From Plakobranchus ocellatus (Eukaryota > Mollusca > Gastropoda > Plakobranchidae): 28,656 nt of DNA. The notes under the pieces are model-generated. The model did not search any database and was not told the origin of the DNA. It saw only the letters and a program-made list of their open reading frames with translations. The translations under genes were made by a program, and so were the position numbers. Location of the stretch: contig BLXT01006948.1 in NCBI GenBank assembly GCA_019648995.1, positions 1,115,840-1,144,495 of the forward strand. The letters run 5' to 3'. Below, piece by piece: positions 9,732-19,955 of this stretch. Every line of letters starts with the position of its first letter. Within the stretch, counting starts at the first letter, position 1.

Positions 9732-9830
9732 CTCAAAAATACAATTTACTTATACACTCTTATTTCCTCATATAACCCTTTCAGATCTGCTCACCTGATC
9801 CTGTCTAGCCTATACCTGATTTCTCAGCAT

Positions 9831-9854
9831 AAAAAAAAAAAAAAAAAAAAAAAA
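9831..9854. repeat. 24-base poly(A) run
   Basis: An uninterrupted run of 24 A on the plus strand. It could be the tail of an old retroposed copy, but nothing recognisable precedes it. Confidence 0.8.
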
Positions 9855-10033
9855 GTGTTCCCCTAATCACAATTACGTTACTAGAGCAAAAAGTGGAACA
9901 TTGCGGGCTACTTGCAATTAATATGAAAATCAGTTTGATAGAATAAAGACCATTGCTTTCCCTGCTGCCTTTACTTTTGTCAAACAATTATGCTTGTGCA
10001 ACAAAACAAATGAATTATTGCTTATATACAGGG
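9855..10033. other. Intron 2, unassigned
   Basis: No gene, repeat or element end recognised. Confidence 0.5.
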
Positions 10034-11476
10034 CAGACATGCCTACCGTTTCTGGAATTCTACCACAAAATGACCTGCGTTCCGGAAATCCGCAATTTTA
10101 TCACAAAATCCAGAATTTTGCTGATTTGTGATCAGTCATACTTTCAGAAATAATCCTAGTCTAGATGTCTAGCGGCGCATCTCTGCATAAATAACCGAGA
10201 ATGTTAAAGGACTTAGAGAAAAAAAAATAACGGCGTTAACACTGCATCAAACTTTTCAAACTTATTAAATGCATGGCGCTCTTTGCTACACCTTTTTTCA
10301 TAAGACCCAGCATGCATCTTGCAGACTGAGGAGGGGTTGGGGTGTTTGGGGCAAACCTATCGATGCAGTACATCTATAGACGATCATCATTGTAAAGGTC
10401 TACCAGTACCATCAGTCCCATCACTGACTGTTGCCGCGTTGACGGTCGGTCATTCACACTGTGACGTCACTCACCTGGACTAGGGTTTTTTTTTCAACAG
10501 ACATATCTTTGCGAGGAAAGCATATACGAAAATTTTGACAGCAAATTTGAAAGCAGCGACCTCGATTTAAAAATAATCATCGTGACAGAATTTCAATTAT
10601 TTATAGAAATAAAGATTTTTGGGATAATTTTTCCTGTTTTAAATCTGTCAACTGCACTATTGTAGGTCAATGGTTTGGTCGGACTTAATTATCTAGACTT
10701 TAAGACTACTATACGCGCAGTTTTATATCAAGAGAAGTTATAAACCCACCATTGAACTTAGGCTCGGTGCAAACCTGTCTGATTGATGCCAGGCTCTTGC
10801 CATTACCATTCCTATGATAATACTATGAACTATCCATAGATTTAGATTTTAATATAATACAATCAGACCTGCGTATCTTGGATAAGTCTACGTCTCTTCA
10901 AAATGACCAAAAAGAAATTGGTCTACATAGAAGCTCCAATCTGCAAAAGATAACAGCATTGTACTGTATTCAAAAAGAATGCATCGAGGCAATCCGCATC
11001 TTAGGGATGGAAAAGGGAAATGTTTCATGGAATTTTCTATTTGAGAAAAGTTAATAAATTTGAATTCCAATGGTAACATTGATATAAGTTACCCAAAGTT
11101 AAACAAGTCTTTGCAGTACGAGCAGAATGAAAATTTTAGGGGCAAAATTTCTTTTTATAATGTCGTTAATCTAGGGCCGATTTGCTCAACATTAATTATG
11201 CAAACAGATTGGAATGTGAGCACGGAGGCTAAATGTTAAGCAGTTGGCTTAGTGTTTGTGCCGATTTAAACAGGAACTGACATCCTCTACACTCTCCCCC
11301 GTCCTAAAAGTACACCTCTGTGATTAATTGGCACTTAGTTAAATTGTGTGGGTTTTTTTTTTGTTTAATCAGTATCAGTTCCCTGCATATTCAGGTTTGT
11401 TCCGCATTTTTATATAATGTTCCGCATTTTTGCCCTTGATGTTCCTCAAAGAAATTTTTAAGGGTAGGCATGTCTG
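10034..11476. mobile_element. Possible inverted-repeat element of about 1.44 kb
   Basis: CAGACATGCCTACC at 10034-10047 recurs as its exact reverse complement at 11463-11476. Both ends continue inward into similar CCGCA/GCGGAA- and AAAATCC-rich sequence without strict alignment. The interior has no transposase. A CRE-like TGACGTCA (10462-10469) beside an E-box CACCTG (10472-10477) lies within. Either a non-autonomous DNA transposon or two oppositely placed copies of one repeat. Confidence 0.35.
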
Positions 11477-12636
11477 ACAGGGAATCCATTCCAAAACATT
11501 CTCACATGGTAGCCAAGTGTCCCGCTGAGAACTGCCCACCTGCCTAAAATAGTAAAACATTATATGCAATATGAAATATTTGTGTGCAGGAATTATGATG
11601 AATAGATGTCTCAAGAGCAGTCCAAATAAGCCAAACATTGCATTTAAACATTTTAAACCATTGATACTGCCAAAAACTGCTTTTAATAAGCTTTGCAGTA
11701 AGGAACAGGGGATAGAGATATATGTCAAGAAAACCAATAGATAAAGAAAGAAAAACAAATTAGAACTTTTTTTACTCTCAAGTAACAATGTTAGACTAAA
11801 TGATAATTTAGAGTAAAATGGTGTGTTTTGAACTGTTCATACAAAATGAATTGTTTTGAAAAATTGCCCAACAGGACTGAAAGCAAAATATTTCAAAACG
11901 CTTGAAGATATTTCAAAATGTTTTTGTTTGCACAATACATTCTTCAAAAATCTGGAACAAATTTTTTTTCTGGCCATTTTAGATGTTATTGCTGTATTTT
12001 GGAAAGGTTACACATATAATTATATACCACATCATAGCCATTCTAAAGGTTTGGTTTGGTTTTTGTCTATAGCCAGACCACAATATGGTGATCTCAGGCT
12101 CTGTTTCAGGCCAGGGCGCCGGTGGCAGGGCCCAAACCTGCAACAGAAGGGTCCCTATAAATCTTAGGGTAGATTCGCTTTCCACTGTGACCTTGAAAAT
12201 TTGCCGTAGCAAAATGGAAAGCAGTATCATATGTAGACTCAACACTGCCGATACTGCAGAAATCTGGAGACTATATCTTACAATACTTGTATCACATTTG
12301 CTCTCTTGTTTTCCCTGTGCTCAAGATCTTTCTCCCATTGGCTTGCTTCAAGCTGTCTCCTTCCCTCTGTCTCTCTTTTGTCCCCCCCCCCTTCCCTGTC
12401 ACACAGAGAAAACCATGACAATCCGACAACTAAAGTAAAAGCATTAACCTAGTCCATCTTCAATTTGTTGCATGGCATTCAATTAAAAGTTGTCCATGCC
12501 AGTAATATATTGATATTTGCCTCTGCCAGCCATAGCTAGGCATGCACATTAACTAATCTTTTGCTTTGACTCGAATATACTTGTCTGAATAATTGTTATA
12601 TGGGGATTGAGCTAGTTTTTTGCTTTATTTCTCTAG
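11477..12636. other. Intron 2, distal part
   Basis: Contains a GC-richer patch at about 12060-12240 and a C9 run near 12385. The ORFs across it on both strands lack domains and splice support. It ends in the pyrimidine-rich acceptor TTTCTCTAG before exon 3. Confidence 0.5.
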
Positions 12637-12762
12637 TTGTGCCCTATGGAGGAAACTGCAGCTCAGAAATGAGTAATCAGTGTGCTGAGACGCTGACCTG
12701 CTTGGAGGGAAACTGCACTTGTAGAGCTTATGAGTACCACAATGGATTATCTTGTCAAACAA
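12637..12762 (+). CDS. Module exon 3 (EB/EGF-like, six Cys)
   Basis: Acceptor TTTCTCTAG ends at 12636 and donor A|GTAAATAA begins at 12763. The exon reads V-P-Y-G-G-N-C-S-S-E-M-S then N-Q-C-A-E-T-L-T-C-L-E-G, with sequons N-C-S and N-C-T at the same cysteines as in exon 1. Only this exon begins TT after the acceptor, so the junction residue changes to Leu with exon 2's terminal C. The segment between C5 and C6 reads R-A-Y-E-Y-H-N-G-L-S, replacing the common Asp with Tyr. Its ORF was too short to stand out alone; the call rests on splice sites and the shared pattern. Confidence 0.88.
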
Positions 12763-13113
12763 GTAAATAACTTTAATTTGTACTGTGGCATGGAGAGGTG
12801 TTCTTCATACAGTACCTTCTTTTTTCAGTGAAAGCCATTTACATAGCAATACATTTCAATGAAACATGATAGACAGAGAATATATTCCATTCCTACTTAC
12901 CACTTATCTGAGAATAACATCTAGTAAGATGCCTGAAAAGCCAATAAACTGTCTCTGCAATACCCTAGCTTTGCATAAAGCACTCTCAGATATCTTTACT
13001 AACTATTTGCATTTGTTTCATTATTGCCATTTGATGAAACTGTAAATACTGTCACTTTCTATTTCATTGTTTGTAGCATATTCATCAAACCATTTGATTA
13101 TGTTAATCTTCAG
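12763..13113. other. Intron 3
   Basis: 351 bp with no repeat or element. It ends in TTAATCTTCAG, the acceptor of exon 4. Confidence 0.7.
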
Positions 13114-13239
13114 GACTTTCTTATGGAGGAAGCTGCAGCTTGGAGATAAGTAACCAGTGTGCTGACACCCTGTCCTGCTTGGAGGGAAGCTGCACCTGCA
13201 GAGCTGATGAGTTCTTTAACAGTGGATCTTGTCAACAGA
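13114..13239 (+). CDS. Module exon 4 (EB/EGF-like, cassette copy a)
   Basis: Acceptor ATCTTCAG ends at 13113 and donor A|GTGAGTGC begins at 13240. The module starts L-S-Y-G-G-S-C-S-L-E-I-S and continues N-Q-C-A-D-T-L-S-C-L-E-G-S-C-T-C. By eye it differs from exon 6 at about 11 of 126 positions, and the similarity extends at least 140 bp into the downstream intron, so the two are a recent duplication. The sequon of exons 1 and 3 is lost because Gly-Ser replaces Gly-Asn before C1 and C4. Spacing and phase are standard. Confidence 0.9.
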
Positions 13240-13339
13240 GTGAGTGCTTTTTAACTCCTTTTATTTGTTCTCATCTTAAAGGCTGTAGCTTACATGAAAC
13301 GTGAGTTATCATCAACATTTCCATCCTGTAATTTTATGG

Positions 13340-13672
13340 TGATAAGCCAGTCCAACACAGTATAATTTGTTAACCTTCCCTACTGCACTATGCACCTAGT
13401 GATTGCATGACACGCCTGTGTACCACAGTGCATTTTGTCACCATTCCCAAGTGCACCTTGTATCTTGTAACTGTATGGCAAGCCGGAGTGACAGTGCAAT
13501 TTGCTGGCATTCTCAACTGCACCTTGCATCTTGTAATTGTATTGCAAGCCAGTGTAACAGAGGGATTTACTAGCATTACCAGCTGCATCTTGTATCTAAT
13601 GATCTGATAACAAACCAGTTTAACACAGTGTAATTTGTGAGCCTTCCCACCTTCACCTTGCATATGAGCAAT
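13340..13672. repeat. 66-68 bp minisatellite, cluster 2 (5 units)
   Basis: Units begin at 13340, 13408, 13476, 13542 and 13608. Units 2-5 match units 1-4 of the cluster at 551-795 one for one, including the private variants GTACCACAGTGCATTTTGTC and ATCTAATGATCT-like endings. The ORFs reported on both strands here are repeat translations. Confidence 0.88.
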
Positions 13673-14476
13673 TACCAAAAGGTGGACCCCAAAATTGTGT
13701 CACGTTTTTGACTGCATTTTGAAAAATAAAAATCTCCGATTACGAATAGGAAAACTCAATTGAGTATCAGTGAGGTACTATCCATGCAGAGTTAGCAGGA
13801 GTAGATCCATGCAAAAAAAGATTGTTCTTTGTCTCTTCACTTGGTGGTGAGTGAGCTTAATTTTTTGATGGCTTTTTTGGTGATTTTGTCATCATAGTTA
13901 TGTGCGATACTTATTTGGTTTAAATTAGACAACAAGGATGCATCCAAAACTGATTTTTTAAACATAAAGTTGTACTTTATATGCCATTGTACTCACAAAA
14001 TCAAAATTTATGTATTGATGAGTTCAACTTTTTCAAATAGGCCTTGTATAGAATCTTTGGCACATAATTTTGATGACAGCCCATGTTTTGGCAAACCCTC
14101 ATATAGTAATTGTTTATGGCAATCCAGTGTAACACTGTAAATTTCAAGCCTTTCCAACTGACCTTACTTCCATTAATTGAATGTGGATAAGCCAGTGTAT
14201 TTCAAAATAACCCTATAATAGACAATCTGATGGGAACTGAATTTGGTGTATGTAAGACTCATCTTTCAGTTTTGTAAAAATGACAAGACAAAAATTGAAA
14301 CTTGTCACAGTAGTGACCATCAATTTTGAAAAGATTTCCAAGTTAATACTCTTATTTTCAGTGTTGTTTGTTTAAAGATGCAAATCGCACATATATACCT
14401 TCTAAGCAAAGTAAGTCTTGTGATCTTTTATCTTTTTGCACATTGTGATTGCAATTTCATATTATATTTTCCCTAG
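13673..14476. other. Intron 4, distal part
   Basis: Mostly unassigned AT-rich sequence. Two decayed units of the same minisatellite lie at about 14112-14205 (TGGCAATCCAGTGTAACACT). It ends in TTTTCCCTAG before exon 5. Confidence 0.55.
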
Positions 14477-14602
14477 GACGCACATATGGCCAAGCTTGCA
14501 GTGCAAATATAGCTAATCAGTGCATTGATACAAATGTTTGCCTGAATAGCCAGTGCTCATGCAGGGATGCATATTTCTATAATGGCACAGACTGTCAAAC
14601 GA
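14477..14602 (+). CDS. Module exon 5 (EB/EGF-like, divergent)
   Basis: Acceptor TTTCCCTAG ends at 14476 and donor A|GTGAGTGT begins at 14603. It begins R-T-Y-G-Q-A-C-S-A-N-I and keeps N-Q-C, but I-D-T-N-V then C-L-N-S-Q-C departs from the L-E-G consensus. The C5-C6 loop is R-D-A-Y-F-Y-N-G-T-D with an N-G-T sequon. All six cysteines and the 126-nt length are kept. Although it lies between the near-identical exons 4 and 6, it is clearly older, so the 4/6 duplication was not a simple head-to-tail copying of one exon next to itself. Confidence 0.87.
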
Positions 14603-15731
14603 GTGAGTGTCTTTGAGGATTCACATAAAATAACCGACACTAAGCATTTTTCAGTTGTGTAATGTAATTGAGAGTTGATATTTAAACAGAATTATACAAT
14701 GTCTCCAAGCATTAGATAGTAATGCAAGGTAAGGCTTTATACCAGGAGCAAACTCATTGATACCTAAGTCATAGCAACAATAAAAAAAATGGTTTTTGTT
14801 TTTGTTTCACAGAACCATTCATTGATTTTACTCTTCAGACATGTTATGCATGCAATCAAAGCATAGAAACTCATTAAAAGACCTTTCCACGATGTATGCT
14901 GAGGCCAAAAGCCCAGATTCTTTTTTTTAATATGTGGCTGTTTTTTTTGTTTGGTTTTTTTTTTGGGGGGGGGGNNNNNNNNNNNNNNTTGGGGGGGGGG
15001 GGGGGGAGAATGATGGTTTAGAACTGTTTAATTTTCAAGGGTCTTTTGTTAAAATTTCTTTCTTTAATTTATTCCACTCATAGTAAATCTCTCTTTGGTA
15101 GACTTGGGAGAATTAGGAAAGGTTTTTGAAGCTTTTATTTGATACCTAACAGTTAAGGTTTTATTAATTTATTTTTACTTATTTAATTATATAATTATAT
15201 TTATTTCAATACATAGATTTTCTTTAAAAATCCAGTTTGTAGACATTATGAGGTGTGAGAAGTTTGAGCAGTCAAAGTCTGTTACGAGCAAGGGCAAAGA
15301 GATGAGAGATGAACAATGTGGATTTCTATTGCTTTGAGAGTTATTGCTCTTTATGTTTGAAAAATTGAGAGGCAAAGTTACATTACAGTTGTTGATAATG
15401 CTTTAGAATTTGTGGCGAGTATTTTCAGGTATTTATTTTTGTGAACAGTTAGTTTCAAAATTTCAAGCCAGATGATACTTTTTTCTTTTTTTTTTTTTTA
15501 ATTCCAGTTGGCATAATGCATGTTTCTTGAAGTTTAGAAGAAACATTTTGTTTTATTATTACAATATTTATAGTTTTCTTTAGGAAACTTGCTGAAAGCT
15601 GAACATAAAACACTGGTAAATGTTGGATTTTTTTGTTGTTGATTATTTGATTTCCTTCAAGTTCTTTTTTTTTTTATTGCTCAAACTGTAATGGTGTATT
15701 TTGTTGTATTTTCATAATGTTGCTTCTTCAG
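14603..15731. other. Intron 5, with an assembly gap
   Basis: AT-rich with T-runs. No gene recognised; the ORF at 15187-15375 (minus) has no domain. The tract at 14941-15007 is poly-T/poly-G around unknown bases. It ends in TGCTTCTTCAG before exon 6. Confidence 0.55.
14975..14988. other. Assembly gap of 14 N inside a T/G homopolymer tract
   Basis: Fourteen N are flanked by T-runs and G10 on the left and TT then about 16 G on the right. Long G-runs stall polymerases, so the true length is uncertain. G-runs of this size could form G-quadruplex structures. Confidence 0.95.
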
Positions 15732-15857
15732 GAATATCTTATGGAGGAAGCTGCAGCTTGGAGATAAGTAACCATTGTGCTGACACGCTGTTGTGCTTGG
15801 AGGGAAGCTGCACCTGCAGAGGTGACGAGCAATTTAACAGTGGATCTTGTCAACAGA
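15732..15857 (+). CDS. Module exon 6 (EB/EGF-like, cassette copy b)
   Basis: Acceptor TTCTTCAG ends at 15731 and donor A|GTGAGTGC begins at 15858. It reads I-S-Y-G-G-S-C-S-L-E-I-S-N-H-C-A-D-T-L-L-C and is the sister of exon 4. Changes cluster between C1 and C3 (Q to H, S to L) and in the C5-C6 loop (A-D-E-F-F to G-D-E-Q-F), while the framework is unchanged. The intron after it is alignable with intron 4 up to the first minisatellite units. The ATG-initiated ORF that starts at 15701 begins in the intron and is not the real start. Confidence 0.91.
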
Positions 15858-15949
15858 GTGAGTGCTTTTTAAATTCATTTGCATTGCTCTCATCTCAAAG
15901 GCTGCAACTTACATGAAACTTGAGTTACCATCAACATTTCCATCCTATA

Positions 15950-16045
15950 GTTTTGTGGTGACAAACTGTGTAACAGGGTGTCATTTGTTAGCCTCCCCAT
16001 CTTTATCTTGCATCTAGTGATCTAATGATAACCCAGTGTAACAGA
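15950..16045. repeat. 66-68 bp minisatellite, short cluster 3 (about 1.3 units)
   Basis: GTGACAAACTGTGTAACAGG through GCATCTAGTGATCTAATGAT and a second partial unit ending CCAGTGTAACAG. It lies at the same distance from exon 6 as cluster 2 does from exon 4, so it came with the cassette. Confidence 0.8.
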
Positions 16046-17130
16046 TAAAAACATACACCTCATTCTAACCCACAAATGAGAATCTTAACTAGTATTTTTT
16101 GGTGAAAATGAACATTTAATAAACAAATTTAACATTTTGGGCCCATCTTATATCATTACTCATCACTGGGTATTACACCTTAACCACGACATTGTTCAGT
16201 TCTATAATTCATCTGCCACATCAGCTTCGATCTCTAGATCTAGGTTAGATCTTTAAAGTAAATCACTGAAAGGCTGTCAAAACTACGGGTCTAAGTTAGA
16301 TCTAGCTTACAAATGACTACAGATATAAACAAGATCTAGATCTAGGCCGGAGAGAGGGAAAGACAGAATGAAAGAAAAAGGGATACATTGGTAACGGTTG
16401 TGTATGGATTTATATCAAATTATGAACACAGAGTGATTTCTTCATTACTTTTGATTTGTTCATCATCTGCGATATGTTTCTCATTTTAAAAAAAATATGG
16501 ACATCATCATAGGCTTATGAATCGGCTAGGTTTAGGTTTAAAAGCTTTGAAATTTTTGAGTCATTCATTAAGGCTGCAAATGTGGGTCGGTCAAGTTTTG
16601 ATAGGAAGGTGAAGAACTGACCCTATAAACCATTATCTTTAATTGTAGTAAATTTAAAAATAATGCTTTCAAAGGTAAATACTCAATTATATGTAAAAAT
16701 ATTTTTTGAAGAGTTTCATCTGACAAGGAACGTAACGTTGCTTAATAGATGATCGGATTGTGGCATTATTTTGAGTCAGCAGATCTATAAGGTTATTTAA
16801 AAAAAACGCTTGCAGACTCAACCAGGTTAATGTGTATTCATGCGCATTAGTTAGAATCTAATAGCCAAGAAACTGCCATTTAGTTTGGTGGATAATAATT
16901 GTACGTTTGCGGTAAAACGCTCTGTCAGGCCTGCTTGGTTCATGTAGGTAACCAGTAGTTTCTTCATGTAGGTAGCCAGTAGTTTCTTTTAGGTTTTTAG
17001 TTTTGGATATGGCACAGGTTTTAACTTTTCCACAAACACTGTGTAGTAAGATCCATTGACTAAAAGTTCTATTGTTTTATTTTTTTTTCATGTAGATTAA
17101 AAGGTTTTGCCCTTGCAGTTTTTTTCCCAG
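16046..17130. other. Intron 6, distal part
   Basis: Unassigned AT-rich sequence with an AGATCTAG-rich patch (16231-16346) and a direct repeat of GGTA(A/G)CCAGTAGTTTCTT near 16945-16990. It ends in a strong pyrimidine tract, TTTTTTTCCCAG. Confidence 0.55.
16231..16346. repeat. AGATCTAG-rich patch
   Basis: At least five AGATCT/TCTAGATCTAG motifs in 116 bp, the same dispersed word seen at 3728-3760. Confidence 0.7.
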
Positions 17131-17256
17131 GTTTTTCCTATGGAAACGATTGCAGTGCAGGAAGTTTCAGTCCATGCTCTCTTACATTGTCTTGTGTGGA
17201 AAATAAGTGCATTTGTACGGCTGATCAGTACTTTATTTTAGGCTTTTGCCTCACAA
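17131..17256 (+). CDS. Module exon 7 (EB/EGF-like, most divergent)
   Basis: Acceptor TTTTCCCAG ends at 17130 and donor A|GTGAGTAA begins at 17257. The exon reads F-S-Y-G-N-D-C-S-A-G-S-F-S-P-C-S-L-T-L-S-C-V-E-N-K-C-I-C-T-A-D in segments. It lacks the N-Q-C of the other nine but keeps all cysteine spacings and the aromatic D-Q-Y-F before C6. It begins GT rather than GA, so the junction residue is Ser. A TTTTAGG inside the exon (about 17237-17243) resembles a weak acceptor but lacks a matching frame role. Divergence suggests an old copy or a specialised module. Confidence 0.84.
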
Positions 17257-18246
17257 GTGAGTAATTTTTGCTTCCAGTTTTGTTTTTCGATACTTGTGTA
17301 TGCTTTGTATACTCTTACTTATATGCTATTCTACATTATGTATGTATTGTACTCACAAAAACTATTGACATATAAATAAAATATTAGTGTACTAACAAGA
17401 ATATCTGCAACAAGACAAAAAATTGATTCTTGTCCTACATCAAGTTGAAAGAGAAAGGTAAGATTATGTCAAAAGTAGGTTATCATCTATAGACTATTAA
17501 GGATTGATAAAAAAAAGTCTGTTCATGACAATGGTTGTGAATAAAGCAAAAGATGCTTATCCTTGTGAGACGGGCCAAACTAACAACTATCTTTAAGCTA
17601 AAATCCAGACCCAATTACTAAGTAATAGTAATAGAGGAATGAAACCTTTATTCAAATGATTCTTCTGTAATGAATACATAAGAAACTCTGACTTTCACAT
17701 ATAAGTCTGAGGCATTCTGATAGGCAGTAGAACTCTTGCCCTTGCGGTAACGCTGGAAGCTAGGAGTTGGTGGATTTCTTCAAGGAGTAATACATGGCTG
17801 TATATGATTATAAGTTTTTCAGTTTCATTAAATTCTATCAATAAGATTGCTATAGAGCAGTAGTTTGGACTTGGAAAAGTAAAAGAAAAAAGAATTGGGT
17901 GCTCTAAACATCAGCAGATTTTCTCTTTTTACACAGGGCAAAAGTAAATGTGATTGGGCTTTCAGCTGAGTGAAAAAGAGCAAAAGAGACTTCAGGGGCT
18001 AAATGGGTATTATGTCTTTGTCAAACATCCTGGTAATGAAGTTCATATGAAAGAGAAATGCTATATTTGATCTGAGTAAAATCAAGGCTGCAACCCATCC
18101 CATCTTCCTCCATTACTCCATTGATTTTAAGACCAGAAATTTAATATGGAAATGTGTGTGAGCCTAAAGGAGCTTTTAATAATAAGTATAATTTGCTATC
18201 TTCTAATATGACTTTTAAATGCTTTATATTTTGGAGAATGTTCATA
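17257..18246. other. Intron 7, proximal part
   Basis: No gene or element recognised. From about 18210 it becomes alignable with 21229 onward, the start of the large duplicated block. Confidence 0.5.
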
Positions 18247-18721
18247 TTGTCATGGTGCTACCAATATTGCCTAACTTATTTTTGGCATAATGGAGAAAAT
18301 CGAGTTTAAGTGTTTTTAAAAGCCAAAACAAAACCTATAGTGAATTTTTTGGGTTATACCCATGTATCTCCCATTTGTATATTTAAGTATCCTTTTATTT
18401 TCGATTTCAAGGTAAAATTATGGGTTATACACGACTTAGGCAATTTGGCATCAGCAAAACATGAGTTAGGCAATCTTGGCACCAATAATACTCTGAGTGA
18501 GGCAATCTTCGCATCAGTTATACCTGAATTAGGCAATCTTGACACCAATGACACCTGAGTTAGGCTTCTTAGCTTTAGTGAAGATGATTTAGGCAATTAC
18601 AAAAGAGCACTTAAAAATTTTTTTTATATCAGATATCGCGTTATTAAGTAATGCATCTAAAAAAGGTATCATTCAATTTTACCTTAGTCAGACTTAGGCA
18701 GTATTGGCAGCACCATGACAA
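18247..18721. mobile_element. 475-bp MITE with TA target duplication
   Basis: Ends TTGTCATGGTGCT(A/G)CCAATA(T/C)TGCCTAA are inverted repeats (18247 inward and 18721 inward, with two mismatches in about 28 bp). TA at 18245-18246 and 18722-18723 flank it; an ATAT duplication around a TGTCA...TGACA element fits equally well. Paralogous block B has the uninterrupted site TTCATATGCAT at 21260-21270. No coding capacity. Confidence 0.88.
18431..18600. repeat. About 32-bp repeat inside the MITE (5-6 units)
   Basis: Units of the form GAGTTAGGCAATCTTGGCACCAA(T)... repeat about every 31-33 bp. The core TTAGGCA-T-TTGGCACCA is the same word as in the element's terminal repeats, so the array may have grown from one end. 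The ORFs over it on both strands are repeat translations. Confidence 0.85.
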
Positions 18722-18723
18722 TA

Positions 18724-19829
18724 TGCATTTAGTTTCACACAGTACTTCATTATAAATTAATTTATTTATTATTATTTATTTTTTTTTTTTTGTAATTTGA
18801 TGTGCCTTCAAAGTGTATTGTTAGAAAGAGAGACTCCTTATTTAGGTTTTTCAAAGATGTCAGCTAACCTAGAGGCTAGCACTACAAATTGTTAATACTA
18901 TGGCTAGCACATTGAGGAAGAATTTTGACTATTGAACTGGTCAAGTATCACATTCTTCTTATCTTTGACCTGAACAAGTGTATTAGAGGGCAGGGGGTTT
19001 GTTACTGTAGAGAAGCTGTCAAACTCATATTAAGACCCATTCTATAAAAATGTCTCCTGGTTGTGATTTTGATCCTATTAGTGCTAAAGCTGCTGTGCGC
19101 AAACTGCAACATAGTTGTTGCTATATGATTAGAAAATGTTCTTTAATTCTTTCAAGGCTCTTTGTTCTATCATATATTCTTTTAAAAAATGGCTATTTAG
19201 TCTCAAGTTTTCCTTGGAGACATGGGTTTATGGTTGGATTATGCAAGAAAGATCTCTCTATATATTGTGTTTATGAATATGAGTAGAATCAGTTTGTTAA
19301 GGAAAAAAATGTCTTCTGGCACCTGTGATTGTTAAGTCCAGTTCTAATAAACTTAATAGTATTTTACAGCTTGGAAAAATCAAGCAGTCATTTTGTAAAC
19401 TGCAGCACATGTCTATTACTGTTACTTTAGTATTTCATGAGATATAATACAGTTTGTTTTAACTCCATAAATACAAAACCCTATTTAAATTATGATCTTT
19501 TCAAGATCTAACTATAGGTAGTCTAATGTCAATTAATGATGGAAGATCAAACACTATAGTATGATGGTCAAAGGAAAATATAATTATTACGCATTATAAT
19601 GTAAATCATCAGTATCTCTTCTTCCTTGTAGTTACAACACTTTGACAATACTGTCTCTTTTGGATAAAAAAAAAATTCGTTTTTGTGAAAGGATTCACAT
19701 TGCCAAAAGAGACAGAAATGAAATATAGCTGCTTGTTGTTGCTGCAAGTCAGTTCTCTGATCAAATTGTTTTAGGACTTTACTGCAAGACAGTTCTCTTG
19801 ATGATCCAGATTTTTTGTGAATTTTCTAG
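18724..19829. other. Intron 7, distal part (inside block A)
   Basis: Aligns with block B. It includes the 78-codon ORF at 19050, whose counterpart in block B is open for only about 53 codons. It ends in GTGAATTTTCTAG before exon 8. Confidence 0.65.
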
Positions 19830-19955
19830 GACGATCCCTAGGGCAGAGTTGCAACCCAGAGATAATTAACCAGTGTGCTAATTCCCTGTCCTGCCTGGGA
19901 AATACCTGCATATGCAGAACTGATCAGTATCACAGTGGTACATCTTGTCAAAGAA
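19830..19955 (+). CDS. Module exon 8 (EB/EGF-like, block A)
   Basis: Acceptor ATTTTCTAG ends at 19829 and donor A|GTAAGTCA begins at 19956. It reads R-S-L-G-Q-S-C-N-P-E-I-I-N-Q-C-A-N-S-L-S-C-L-G-N-T-C-I-C in segments, then R-T-D-Q-Y-H-S-G-T-S-C-Q-R. With exons 9 and 10 it forms a subfamily marked by G-Q-S-C, S-L-S-C-L-G-N and R-T-D-Q-Y. Splice sites are near consensus. The ORF was not visible as an ATG-start reading; detection rests on homology to exons 9 and 10 and on the splice sites. Confidence 0.9.

Noticed and set aside
10462-10477. CRE TGACGTCA with adjacent E-box as an enhancer
   Set aside because: Two short motifs alone do not support an enhancer; noted only inside the surrounding element.
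11375-11788. 137-codon minus-strand ORF
   Set aside because: Hydrophobic, low-complexity composition from AT-rich DNA, with its C-terminal part inside the inverted-repeat candidate; no recognisable family.
12085-12438. 117-codon plus-strand ORF and overlapping minus-strand ORFs in intron 2
   Set aside because: No domain, no splice support, overlapping open frames on both strands in a GC-richer patch; fits chance.
13388-13678. Repetitive ORFs on both strands after exon 4
   Set aside because: Same minisatellite, cluster 2.
19050-19286. 78-codon plus-strand ORF inside block A
   Set aside because: The duplicated counterpart in block B is open for only about 53 codons and differs without sign of amino-acid constraint; it is duplicated intron sequence.
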